The translations under genes were made by a program, and so were the position numbers. DNA of 64,000 nt from Triangularia verruculosa (taxonomy: Eukaryota; Ascomycota; Sordariomycetes; Sordariales; Podosporaceae). Position 1 is the stretch's first letter, and each line of letters begins with the position of its first letter. The stretch is from NCBI GenBank assembly GCA_033296885.1, contig MU864009.1, forward strand, positions 31,447 to 95,446, read 5' to 3'. Shown here piece after piece: positions 1 through 10,529 of the stretch. The notes under the pieces were generated by a model that was not told the DNA's origin, searched no databases, and saw only the letters and a program-made list of their open reading frames with translations.

Positions 1-231
1 TTGCTGAGGAGTAGCTTGCCGAAGGAGGTTGGGCGGTCGGTTGGGGATGCGTTGGAGAGTGCGTTGGAGCCGGCGTTTGTGGATCGGTGGTTTGAGGGGT
101 GGTTTTTGGTGGCGAGCGGGCTGACGGCGGTGGGGATATGGATTGGGAGGAAGGTTAGCGGTGGGCTGGGGGAGTTGGGTGATGAGTGGGATGATTATGC
201 TGGGGAGGAGATGGGGCAGAAGAGGTCGTGA
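1..231 (+). CDS. 3' end of an unidentified gene (partial, enters from the left edge)
   Basis: An open frame runs from the first base to a TGA at 229-231, giving the last 76 residues of a protein whose start lies outside the window. The codon at position 1 is TTG and is not taken as a start. The visible part holds one hydrophobic stretch (about residues 34-50, WFLVASGLTAVGIWIG) followed by a short acidic tail ending in QKRS, which could be a C-terminal membrane anchor. I do not recognise the family. The frame could also be only the last exon of the gene, since no splice acceptor needs to lie inside the window. Confidence 0.45.
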   Translation: MLRSSLPKEVGRSVGDALESALEPAFVDRWFEGWFLVASGLTAVGIWIGRKVSGGLGELGDEWDDYAGEEMGQKRS

Positions 232-1948
232 TTTTCGTTTTTCTATTATGGTTATGTTCAGAGCGGGCTGTATACTATTGAGATGTTGAGCGATGCGTTT
301 GGGGTTATGGGCAGGCGGTCGGTGTTACGGGTTTGGATTTGGATTTGAGAATATGGATACGCTGTACAACAGATGGCATCAAACAAGCACGGCAGACAAG
401 TTTCTCGGCGTTAGATTTCGAGGTACGCGGGACGGATACAGTGCTGGACTACAGTTCCAGTGTAGAGCGCAATATGATAATACAAAGATAGGATACAACA
501 ACAACAACAACAACAGCAACAAGAGCATACCGAAGCTCACCTGCCCCTGCCATTCCCGTCGTGCTCAGGGGTATCATCTGTGGGTAGTGGTGGCACAGAT
601 CTTGCGCTCCCCTCGATATCCCCCTCTCTCACCCCTGATGGTCTGTGCGCAACCGCCTGCCTTCCTTCCCGTCCAACCATCTTGCACCCATTCGTTCGCC
701 AAGTTCGACCAGCAACCAATCAGAACCGCATCAGGGGTAGCAAAGGGGCAACCGCTCAAACGCGAGCTCCGTTTCGTTTCAATCTTCTTGGGTACCCGAG
801 CACTCACCTTTTTCTCACCATCATTGGTTCCCCGTGGGTTTTTGATCAGGTGTAACACAAAAACATGGGAAGCGAATGGATGGTGCGAACGGATCGATTT
901 CGAGGTCGAGGTGAACCTTTGTCTCACCAACCTGTTCGTCATTTTGTTCCAGCCCTCTTTTTGGCCCGCGATGGCAGGGCCAATGGAATGAGATGATGCG
1001 ACGGTAGACTTCGATGGGATGGATGGGAAGGCTTATTCTTGCCTTGGAGTGGAAAGGTGGGTGGGATATACAATTGGGTGTCACGCTGTCTGTCTGCCTT
1101 CCCTTGGAATGTTTGCCTTGGTGGTAGGTGGTGAGGTAAAGAGGTCAGGCCACCCGTCGTCGATCGGCTCGGGAATCCATTTTCCAACCCAACCTTCTCT
1201 TCGTCTGCTGTTTGTTCATTCCCCATTCCACCCATTTTTTGTGAGGGGGGCGCATTTTGTCTTTTCTTGTTTTAATTTTTTCTGTTCAACTTGAGGAAGC
1301 TGTGCTTCGTTCTTTCTTCTGTTTGATCTGTTCTTTCCGTTTGTTGTATTGGTTGGGATTTTTCTTGTTTGAACGGGAAGGAAGGAACCAAGACATACGG
1401 TTCGGGAGAGCAGGAGCGACCCATATCAACACCATAAGGGCGATCGACTTTGGTTCTTTGGTCTGACCTCATTGACCGACCACCCCCTCTTTACCTCACC
1501 GACTTACATTCTGTTCGATTTTTTTGCCACTGCAAGTTGCACTGCCGGGCAACTGGAGGCCTTTTGAAAGGTGGCTTCGACTTTTTAATTCTTTGATTCT
1601 CGACTGGACGATTGGACGGTTCTTTTTCGAAGGTTCCTCACCACCATAACGACCACACATAAACCACAAACGGCGGCATTAAATCAACAGGAGAAATCGC
1701 CCCACTGTCACGAGACGACCTACGATAAGCAAAAAGGCCTCGAATTGAGTGCCCAGCCGGACGGAGGCTTGTTCAGCCGCATTGACAGTCAAGTCCCCAA
1801 ACCGACTGATCGGATCTACGCAGATCCAGTTTCGGCTTTTCTTGGGCGGTCACCACCACCACCACTTTCTCACACTACTCACGACTCTTTGGATCATTTT
1901 CTCATCTTTCTTGAATTTCACCTCACCTCACCACACACAAAACCGAAA
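232..1948. other. Intergenic region and 5' leader of the 1949 gene
   Basis: No supported gene. Open frames here are short, overlap on both strands and show no recognisable domain. The stretch contains a CAA-type trinucleotide run near 498-525 and a CCAAT box in the context aaCCAATcag at 716-720. CT-rich and T-rich sequence near 1220-1650 resembles a fungal promoter and leader. Confidence 0.5.
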
Positions 1949-2767
1949 ATGTTCAATCACAACAGAATACACCTCCTCCTCACCCTTCTACTATCATACA
2001 CCCCCTTCATTACCGCTCAAGACTCCTCCACCGCCTCATCCCCTTTCTTGTCACTCTCCGACCTCCAACTAATCACCTCTAATGCCATCCCCATCTCTTG
2101 TATCCTCGCCTACAACTCCCCCATAATCGGGTGTCAAATATCGGATTTTCGACAGGGCAACCCGTGTTCAATAGCTTGCCGACAAGGGATCCGAAGGAAA
2201 GAGGCTACGCTGGGGGAGATTTGCTCTGATGTGGATGTGCCGGTGAGGACGCTGCTGGGGCTGGCGCTGCAGGGGTTGCTGGAGAAGGTGCTGTGTCCGG
2301 CGCCGGGGCAAGGTACTGTTGTTACCTCTTCCATCATACCGACTGGCACCACGGCGGTGAGGGAGTCGACGACGGCAACAACAGTGCGGGAGACAACTAC
2401 GAGGGGGAATGGGGCTGGGGAAGAGATATTGACGTTTACTACAGTTCGTCCTCCCACGAGTTCGGTGACAAGCTCGAGTGCCGCCGCGGAGACGACGACG
2501 GTGACGACGGATAGGGGGGTGGAGAGTACGACGGCGACGATTGTGCCGACTTTTGTGCAGAGTGCCGGGCCGAGTAGTACTACGAGTGAGGAGGCACCGG
2601 CGGAGACGGGGGGTGATGGGGAGGAGACTGTTGTGCCGAATGCGGGAGGTGGAGGGGGGAGTCCGTTTGATACTATTTTGGCTGTTAATGCCGGGGAGGG
2701 GAGGAGGAGTAATTTGGGGGCTGTGTTTGGGATGGTGATTGGGATTGGAATGATGCTTTGGAGGTAG
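1949..2767 (+). CDS. Secreted six-cysteine protein with probable GPI anchor
   Basis: A single-exon gene of 272 residues. The start chosen is the ATG at 1949, because it gives a clean signal peptide (residues 1-23, hydrophobic LLLTLLLSYTPF core, likely cut after ITA); the open frame upstream begins only with TTG. The mature N-terminal domain carries six cysteines at 51, 62, 73, 77, 92 and 116. A long Ser/Thr-rich region follows (about 125-250), as expected for an O-glycosylated wall stalk. The C-terminus is hydrophobic (LGAVFGMVIGIGMMLW), preceded by small residues suitable for GPI attachment. The spacing does not match the eight-cysteine CFEM domain. It is probably a plasma-membrane or cell-wall surface protein; the exact role is unknown. 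It converges with the PEX11-like gene downstream. Confidence 0.75.
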   Translation: MFNHNRIHLLLTLLLSYTPFITAQDSSTASSPFLSLSDLQLITSNAIPISCILAYNSPIIGCQISDFRQGNPCSIACRQGIRRKEATLGEICSDVDVPVRTLLGLALQGLLEKVLCPAPGQGTVVTSSIIPTGTTAVRESTTATTVRETTTRGNGAGEEILTFTTVRPPTSSVTSSSAAAETTTVTTDRGVESTTATIVPTFVQSAGPSSTTSEEAPAETGGDGEETVVPNAGGGGGSPFDTILAVNAGEGRRSNLGAVFGMVIGIGMMLWR

Positions 2768-3362
2768 TTGGATTGGTGGATCTTGGTGGTTTTGGGAGTG
2801 AGATACAAGATACCCTCGCTAATTTTATTGTCTTTTTATTCTTTTGACTTTGTTTTACTAGATGTACTTGTGGGGTGGGGGTTTTGAGAGGATGGTGATG
2901 AAGGAGAAATAGGGTGAAAAAGTCAGAGTAGTGGGAGGCAGGGGATTTAATGTGATGCACAAAGCTGGAGCTTGAATGTCTGTTGTAAATGTACTAAATG
3001 ATCAGCAAACAAATGATACCATAGACCGATCTAGGTCATTTCCCTTCTTCCACTTGTTCATCCTTCAGATTTGGAGAGTTGCTGAATGTCATGCATGCTG
3101 AAGCTGGAGAAAGAAGGTGGCATAAACAAAAAGAAATATATACAGCTTTAAAACCACTAACTAACCAAGATTCAAGATAAAGCCATCAACATTACATACG
3201 ACTGGCCTGCTTTCGCCCATTTTTGCCTTTACTTCATCATCGCACAACTCGCTTTGCTTGCTTCATGTGTTGTTCATCACGAATCATCCCCGCCCCAAGC
3301 AGTTCGTCACTTTCCCACCATCTCTCACCCCCAAACCCCCAGTTTTTCGGCCACCACCACCT
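2768..3362. other. Convergent 3' intergenic interval
   Basis: This lies between the six-cysteine protein gene (plus) and the PEX11-like gene (minus) and must hold both 3' untranslated regions. It is relatively A/T-rich. I see no gene. Confidence 0.5.
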
Positions 3363-4214
3363 TTACTTGGACACCGTCGCCCAGAGATCAGTCATCTGAA
3401 TAACACCAGGAATACTCGCCAACGCGCCCACCACCAGCTCACTAACCCCCGGCACACCCCCATCCACACTCCAATGCACCGTCAGCGGCGCCCACGCCAA
3501 ACTCTTGGCCAATTTCTTCCTCCACTCCAAGTTCTCCTTCTCTTCCTCCTTCGCATCCGCCTTCCTGACCCTGCCCACCCGTTCCGCGAGCAACTTGCCA
3601 AGCTCAATACCCACAAACCCAGCCCAGAACCTCGCCGACCATTTATACGCCAAACCCTGCTGCGCCGGCGTCCAGCCCATCACCCCTTTAGCGCTCAAGT
3701 ACGCGCCGTTTTCGAGTCCCTGGAGAAAAACGCAGAGGATGAGACGGGTGTAATCTAGGGTTTTGGCGGTTAGGGAGGTGCTGGGGGAGGAGATGATGGA
3801 GCGGCCCCAACTGTAGATGCCCAACAAGGCCCAGAGGCGGAGGATGACGCGGGATTCGGACATTAGGGCGGAGAGGGCGTTGAGGCGTTTTGAGAGGAGG
3901 GTGAGGAGGGTTTTGCGAGGGGGGGATGTAGAGAGGAGGGTGGCGATGCGGGGGGAGGTGAGGGTGTGGGCGGTTAGTTTGGAGGTGTAGCAGAGGAAGA
4001 GCATGACTGTGTCGATGCCGGAGGGGGTGGAGAGGCATTTTTCGAGGCGGGACAAGAAAAGGTTGGTGGAGGAGGGGAGGGCGGCGAGGAGGGTTGTTAG
4101 GGGGATGGCAGCGGTGGTGGCAGGTGGTTTTGAGGGGGGGGAGGGGATGGGGTCGCCTGAGGGGAGGTCGGCGATGGGTTGTTTGGGGGGGACGGGGGCG
4201 ACTTCGGTGGACAT
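3363..4214 (-). CDS. PEX11 family peroxisomal membrane protein (PEX11C type)
   Basis: A 283-residue protein encoded without introns; ATG at 4212-4214, stop TAA at 3363-3365. After a Pro-rich N-terminal tail of about 35 residues it has the PEX11 layout: an amphipathic stretch (SSTNLFLSRLEKCLSTPSGID, about 48-68), the region that reads like VMLFLCYTSKL, then RLWALLGIYSWG and LDYTRLILCVFLQGLENGAYLS, and a hydrophobic C-terminal segment ending in LWATVSK. PEX11 proteins elongate and divide peroxisomes by inserting amphipathic helices in the membrane. The wider basic/acidic loop (KADAKEEEKENLEWRKK, about 215-232) would face the cytosol. Assignment to the PEX11C subtype rather than PEX11A/B is from general sequence character and is less sure than the family. 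Confidence 0.75.
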   Translation of the reverse strand: MSTEVAPVPPKQPIADLPSGDPIPSPPSKPPATTAAIPLTTLLAALPSSTNLFLSRLEKCLSTPSGIDTVMLFLCYTSKLTAHTLTSPRIATLLSTSPPRKTLLTLLSKRLNALSALMSESRVILRLWALLGIYSWGRSIISSPSTSLTAKTLDYTRLILCVFLQGLENGAYLSAKGVMGWTPAQQGLAYKWSARFWAGFVGIELGKLLAERVGRVRKADAKEEEKENLEWRKKLAKSLAWAPLTVHWSVDGGVPGVSELVVGALASIPGVIQMTDLWATVSK

Positions 4215-5294
4215 TGCTTTTGGATTTTGCGGTTTGGCGTCGTGGTGGTGGTGAGAGAGGTGAGAGGTGAGAGAGGTGAGAGGTGGAGGCTGGATTGGAG
4301 ATTGGCGTTTCGCCTAACAACAGCTGGGTAGGTCAGGTAGGTAGGAGCTGGGTGTTTGGGTGTTGGTGGAATAGCTTCGTTGTTCGTGTCGTGCGGGGAA
4401 AGCGTCCAGGTTCAAAGACCAACACGAACCCAATATAAAAACAGCAGAAGAAACCTGGCTATCGAATTCCGAAACAACGGCAAACGGAGGAGGCCGCATC
4501 AAACAAGAAAAAAAACAGCCAAAGGCAGTTTAATATGTCTAACAAGCCCCCCCAAACTACCCCAAAATCCCCACACTGATTCTCCTCCTGACCCGAATCG
4601 CAATCCGGGGTCCCGCTGCCCAGTGCACCAAAACAGACTCGCCAAGAAGGCTCGGTCGCTGTTCAACAACCTCGGCTCGCCGCGGCAGGCCATCCTGTCT
4701 CCTTCTCTCCCTCACACCACCCCACGGAACATTCCCTCATTGGTTCTTTTCATCTCTCACAACTCCACCGAGATAAAATCCAATTTCAGATCTTATCAAT
4801 CTAATCAATCCATCACATCTCCATCTCCTATTGAAAAAAAACCAGGGTCTCTGGTCTTGGGACTTCTTGGGACGAACAATGACTCGAGCAAAAGGCACAC
4901 CAGCACACGTGGGATTTACCCGGGGATCCGGGCCGTTGGGAGCGCGTAGATCAATCAGATAAAGAAACAATCTGCTGGATAAACTCCTTCGCGAAACTTG
5001 TTCACAGAAGTTGTCAATAATGCTTTGTTACAACATACATCAGTAAAAAAACATGGTCATTTGCCCTCCCAGTCTATTTCCCCCCCGCCATAAAAAAGAA
5101 AGAGAAGCCATTCTAGCCCATGTCTATTAGGTTAGGTTCCACACTACCCCCCCGAGACTCCGTCATTAACAAGAAAAAAGCTACACAAAAGGAATGGATG
5201 ATGAAAAACCGCTCATCCTTGATCGCTACCGCGCGGTGGACCTCGAAAAAACGAGAGAAGAAAAGTCGTTGACATGAAAACGTCGGTGCTACTT
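4215..5294. other. Intergenic interval between two minus-strand genes
   Basis: It holds the promoter of the PEX11-like gene and the 3' region of the NADH dehydrogenase gene. A small repeat of the type gagaggtgagaggtgag lies at about 4254-4282, in the presumed 5' leader of PEX11. The open frame at 4356-4949 has no recognisable domain and is not annotated. Confidence 0.5.
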
Positions 5295-7111
5295 TCACTC
5301 GCGCGAAAGATCGCGGCCGAAAAGCTTGGACTTGAGCCAGTCGTTGATCACCAGCAGACGATTCCTGGTGCTGAAGCACATGCTGATGTAGGCGCTTCTC
5401 CAGAACAGATAGGTCAAGCCACCGGCGGCGGCAACGTTGCCGTTGAACCAGGTGACGTCAGCGACAGCCTTATCGCTGCCAATATAAGCGAGGGAACCCT
5501 GGTGGCTGTAGTGGAAGGGCTTCACGTCCTTAATGCGGTGGAGCTGACGCTCATGCTCCTCAATCTCGCGCGAGATCTCGGCCGTGTTGCCGGGCTGGAG
5601 GTTCAGGGAACCACTGAGCTCAGCAATCTTGCCCTCGAGGGCCTCGGTCCTGGCCATATTGTTGAACAGGCGGGCCAGGAAGTTGCCTTCTTGACTGGCA
5701 ACCTGGGCGGTGGGGGCGTAGCCGGCAACAGCGCAGTCACCGACAGCCCAGATGTCACGGGCACCCTGCACAACAAGGTACTCGTTCACGGCGAGACCGC
5801 GGCGAGAGTTCTTTTGCGCCGGAATGCGCGACATGAGATCCTGGACAACAGGACGGACGGCGTTGCCGGTGGCCCAGACGAGAAGACCGTAGGGGAAAAC
5901 AATGGTTTCCTTGGTACCGTCAGGGCGCGTAGCCACGGCCTCGACCGTCTTGTCTGTGACCTTCTTGACCATGGTCTTGGTGTGAATGTTAATCTTTTCC
6001 TCCTTGAAGGTGCTCTCGGTGTACTCAATAAGCTGCTTGGAGAAGCTGGGAAGAACGTTGGGGAGGGCCTCGATCAGTGTTACGCGGAAGCGGTCGCTGA
6101 TCTCGGGAACCAGCTTCTTGATGTCCTCCTCAAAGAAGTCCTGCAGCTCACCGGCGAACTCGACACCAGTCGGGCCACCGCCAACCACCACCATGTGCAT
6201 GAGGCGGTCAATCTCCTCGGGGGACTGGTCCTTGAAGGCCGCCGTCTCGACACAGTCCATGATCCTTTTGCGGATTCTCTGGGCGTCACCAATCTCCTTC
6301 AAGAAGCATGAGTGCTCGCGAACACCGGGAATGCCAAAGGTGGCGTTCTCAGCACCAACACCAACCACCAGCATGTCGTAGGGAACCTCGGTCTCGGTCA
6401 TGTCACCCTTGATTTCCGAGTTGTCAAAGATGCGCACCACCTTGCGGTCAGGGTCGATGGAACTAGCTTCAGCCTCGTAGAATCTTACGCTCGCCTTCTT
6501 GGAGCGCAGGATTGTGCGAATGGGCTCCATGATGGAGCGGTGCTCGATGGTGCCGGTCGTGCATGATGGAAGAAGAGGGGTGAAGAGGAAGTAGTTGCGC
6601 GGCGAGATGACGATCACATTGTAGTTCTCGGTGTCGAGACGTTTGAGGAGAGAGACAGAGCCCCAACCGGTTCCTGGTGCACGGGTTAGCAGCTGTCAAT
6701 GGCGCGGTGGCATGCAGTCTAGCGCAATGCGATGCACTCACCGAGAATGACAAGCGTCTTCTTGGTCGGGTCTGGCTCAGTCTGGGGTTCTGGGTGTCTG
6801 TCCTCGTAGATGCCGTAGCCGATGTAGGCGACACCGGCGAGGGCAGAGAGATATCCCAACCTCCACGCCCACCTCAGCGTCCGGAATCGGCGCTTCTTGG
6901 GGGGCTGAGGGGCAGGAGTGACCTGATCGGCATAGCCGCGTCTGAATTGCCTCGAGACGGGTCCTTGTAAGCTACCAAAGGCAGGTCTGGCGGCAACAGT
7001 CTTACGGGACGACTGGATGAATAATCTGGGTCCAACCTGAGAGGACTGGAGCAGAGCGGCGCCCGAACGGGGCACCGCAAGCTGTGCGAAGGCTCGCGAC
7101 GACGAGGACAT
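5295..7111 (-). CDS. External alternative (rotenone-insensitive) NADH dehydrogenase, mitochondrial
   Basis: Exons 7111..6742 and 6673..5295 (one 68-base intron, gtgagt...cag) encode 582 residues. The enzyme passes electrons from NADH to ubiquinone without pumping protons, on the outer face of the inner membrane if external. The sequence shows a mitochondrial presequence (basic, Ser/Arg/Ala-rich to about residue 60), a transmembrane segment (about 84-100, LGYLSALAGVAYIGYGIY), a first FAD dinucleotide fold LGTGWGS split by the intron, a second NAD(P)H fold VVGGGPTGVEFAGEL, and the FAD motif WAVGDCA. C-terminal membrane-anchoring sequence ends in LFGRDLSRE. No EF-hand insert is present between the second fold and the C-terminal part, so it is not the Ca2+-binding NDE1 type; it looks closer to NDE2 or an internal NDI. 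The splice sits in the codon for the first Gly of GTGWG. Confidence 0.9.
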
Positions 7112-10100
7112 TGCCCAATCGGCAAACTCGGAATGGCCGGCGGCGATATCAGGAAAGGGGGCCTGTGGAGGAGCTTAAACTCGAGGCGGCGGTCGCAGCG
7201 CAAACTACCTTGAACGGTAGGGCTAGGATATTAGCTGATGAGTAAAGACTGAGGAGGACTCGAAGAAACAAGCAGAAAAAATGCAGATGCTCGTGGATGA
7301 TAAGGCGCAGGAGGAGTCAATCCGATGAGGTGGTGATGAATAGTGACTAAGATGGAGCTTGGGAGACCCCTGTAAGCAGTTTCTTTCTACTTTTTTTTGA
7401 TTTTATCCTATTCGGCGCTTCTGCCCAGCGGGCCCCACCAGTGCAGCCAGCCACTCATACCGCGGGAAGGCGTCTTCCAGCACTCCACCCGCCCTCGTTG
7501 CCAAGGGCTCTGCCAGGATCCCATGGATGACGACACAACTCTGGGCCTCAATTTTTCTTGAAGTTTCGAAACGGCGCTGGCGATGCATGGCCATTGTCGC
7601 AGCAAAAGAGTCATTTTCTGAACTGCCGCGTCCGGAGGCTGGAACATCCCTCAACACCAACCCACTAGGTGAGCAAGGAGACTGCGACAATGGAAGGCCG
7701 TACAACGTGGGCGGGACGGAAACCGCGCAAACGACTCAGATAAGGGGGCTGCTGATCTAGAACCTGATAACGATATCCGCCCCCTAGCTTTCCCACGTCC
7801 GTGTGGATAATCGTGTTCCTCTTTGACGCTGTCTGGAATCCCTAAAAACCTTGCATGTTTGTCATGAATTGTTGCCCCCCACGCTCATCCCATTTTTTGC
7901 GCAATTGGCACTTGTTCCTGCGCCTTATTCAGCCTGTCTCTGCGGTGAGGTCAGCATCAGCTCGAACGACCACGACGACATGCGATTGCAATTCTAGTCG
8001 GTGCTTGCGATTAGGGTGCATCCTGGGCGGCATTTAGAGTCACCCCGCCAGCTCCGCTATCACATGCGGGTCCTGACTGGGCCGTGCCTCTTCAGCCCGC
8101 AGCATGTGGCACAGACCCTCCGTGGGTTACGGCTCCGAGTCCGGCCCTGAAGTGCAACTCCGGGGATGGCTGGCCGTTGCCAAGCCGGTTCCGGAAGAGC
8201 TCCGTGTGGGACTATGGACTCCGGATAGCTAAGGTAGGTAACAGTAGGGAATTTGGTCACTCGCTTACTATGCTATGAGAATGTAGGAAAGCCCAATGCT
8301 TCTCACAACCTAATCAACAGCTTTCATTTGACCTCAATCGATGCCTCGTTCCTTCCACCATTTACACATGCAAAGAAGCTACTCATTGCCAGTCATTGCC
8401 GGCTGCCACCGAGGCTGCTGTCGTCGGAAGAAGTAGGAAGGAAAGCGCCACGGACACATGTGAGATGACCCCGAACAATATCCATTCAGACCCAACATTT
8501 GACCTTCTTCTTTGCCGCGGCCCCGAGTCTTCCTCTTCGATTCTATTCCCGTCCTTTTCAACTTCCGGGTAGCCGTCCTCGGAGCATATTCGCCCGGCCG
8601 TTTGATCTCTGACACATACAACCTGTGCGCCTGATGCTCGCTCGGCCTGCATTCCCTCAGCGGCTCGCATGAATGATCGTCAACGATCTAGCCGTCCGTC
8701 AAAGTTGAGCCCTTGCACCCCGCATCTGGCTGAAGTCTGGCCTGCCAATCTATCTGCATTACACACCCGCCCCCTGACCAGCAGATTATCAAGTTCAGGC
8801 CAGTATCACGCAGCAGAACTGGACTTGTCCAGCGGTTGTTCAGTTTCGTGATATTCACGGGATTGCCACGCTGATATAAACTACGCGACTGATCAGCCCC
8901 ATGCCGTCTCTTGTACGATGCTTGTGAAGAACATGTTGCAGTTGTGGGGACTTGGCAGAGTTTCTGATGTTGGGTCGAAGCTTCCAGCCCCGGGTCTTGG
9001 CGTAGGCTTCGGCATCCTCCCCCGCTCTGCTTCCTCACTAGCTACGAGAAAGACACTGATCCATTGCCTCATGAAATTAAAAGTCTGCTTTCTCTCACTC
9101 TCGCGTAGTTTTCCCTTTCGTCATGAAGCGACTACCACCCCGAGCTCGGTGTTCGAGAGAGTGAGCCGCTCCGCTTTTTTGGCTCTTGTCGTCCGGCTGA
9201 AACGCGATACCCATGGCTGAGACGTCGAGCCCCCTGTTCTCCTGTCATAACTCAATTGTTCCCCTTCCGCTTTCAGACGTCAGGCAAAGGCCAGTGCACA
9301 GCTCGACAGCCAGACAGCTCCCACATGCGCTGGAAAGCAGTAGACAATGGGCGAATAGGCTTGCAGCCGGCGCCAGGCATGCTGTCCCCAATCTTTCTCA
9401 CGTCAATGCCGAGCGTAGCACGAGCAGTCCCTGGGGTACTACCTCTTGGATGAGGCTCTTTTCAAATGCGCCCTCATTGGCTACCAAGAGATCCCCCGCA
9501 GCCGGCAAGGCAATGGCACTCGACCACACGATCTGAGTCTGGGAAGTCCCTGGCCCTATTCCCAATTCAGCTGGCTTCTCGTAACGTCTCTCCTTTGCCG
9601 GCTCTCAACCCCCTTCACCCGCCCCTGGCTGCAATCCCCCACCAGGAAGGAGTTTTTGATTGCCCCTCTGAGGCCGGAACCAGTATCCCTGTGCCAGCTC
9701 CGGCTCTCCAGTCTGAGCCAGGCTGCGGGGAAAGGGTTGGCAGAAGGAGAGCTCTTGGTTTCGCTCGAGCCATCCCAGATGTCTCTTCTGGGAAGCTCGG
9801 GCTCTTGGGTCGTCATGCACCCACGCACCAAGCGGCGGTTGATCAGTCCTGGCTTTGGCTCGTTACCGCATTCTCTTCTTACCACTCTTTTCTTTCTTTC
9901 ACTCTATCCTTCTGCCGTCTGTTCCATTCTTTTCTTTCCGCAGGGCCGGTTTCCCGTTGCTTGCATTCTTGTATACTAATTTCATTTTGGACATTGCATC
10001 CATAATTCTTTTCACTTCTTTCCAGTCTCTCCTTTTTTCGTTTGCAAGTTCATTTTTATTTCCGCGGAACACGACATACCAATCAGATTTAACGAGGCAG

Positions 10101-10196
10101 CCATCGATGACATCTAGGACATGAATCAGTTGGGCGGTCTGACCCTATTATCAGTGGAAAGTTCCAAGGCAACCTTGGGATTCTCAAGAGGAGGGA
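7112..10196. other. 3.1 kb gene-poor interval with promoters
   Basis: Nothing here is convincingly coding. The left end is the promoter of the minus-strand NADH dehydrogenase gene. The right end (about 9850-10100) is strongly pyrimidine-rich (runs of TTCTTTT and CTTCTTCT), as in fungal promoters and leaders, and leads into the 10197 gene. Two overlapping frames at 9446-9979 and 9466-10005 have no domain and low-complexity composition. Confidence 0.5.
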
Positions 10197-10297
10197 ATGG
10201 CACCTTTACATCATCGGACGAAGTCTATCGTACGAAGGAGAGAAGTTGGCCCTCGGATGTTGGAGAGCAGAGAGTTGCTCATTCGACAGGACAATAA
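10107..10297 (+). promoter_or_regulatory. Two upstream ORFs ahead of the 10197 gene
   Basis: A five-codon uORF runs from ATG at 10107 to TGA at 10122-10124. Its stop overlaps the ATG of a second uORF (10121-10297, 58 codons, different frame) in the arrangement ATGA. The second uORF reads over the main start at 10197 and ends about 100 bases inside the main frame. If both lie in the mRNA, initiation at 10197 would depend on leaky scanning or reinitiation. Transcript limits are not visible from sequence, so the effect is inference. Confidence 0.4.
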
Positions 10298-10433
10298 GGA
10301 CAACGAAGACGAGGAGACCCGGCGACGACGTTTTCGTTTTGGCAACAACCGGAACAACAACGATAGAAACGACGGAGACGGAGGGGACAATAACCGGAAC
10401 AACGGTAACAACGGAGGCAACCGCGGCGGCAAT

Positions 10434-10529
<96 letters not shown>

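Noticed and set aside
293..991. 232-codon frame
   Set aside because: No domain, overlaps several opposite frames and crosses a CAA microsatellite.
5274..6311. 345-codon frame on the plus strand
   Set aside because: Antisense shadow of the NADH dehydrogenase exon 2.
9446..10005. Two overlapping frames of 177 and 179 codons
   Set aside because: No domain, overlapping in two frames, next to a pyrimidine-rich leader.
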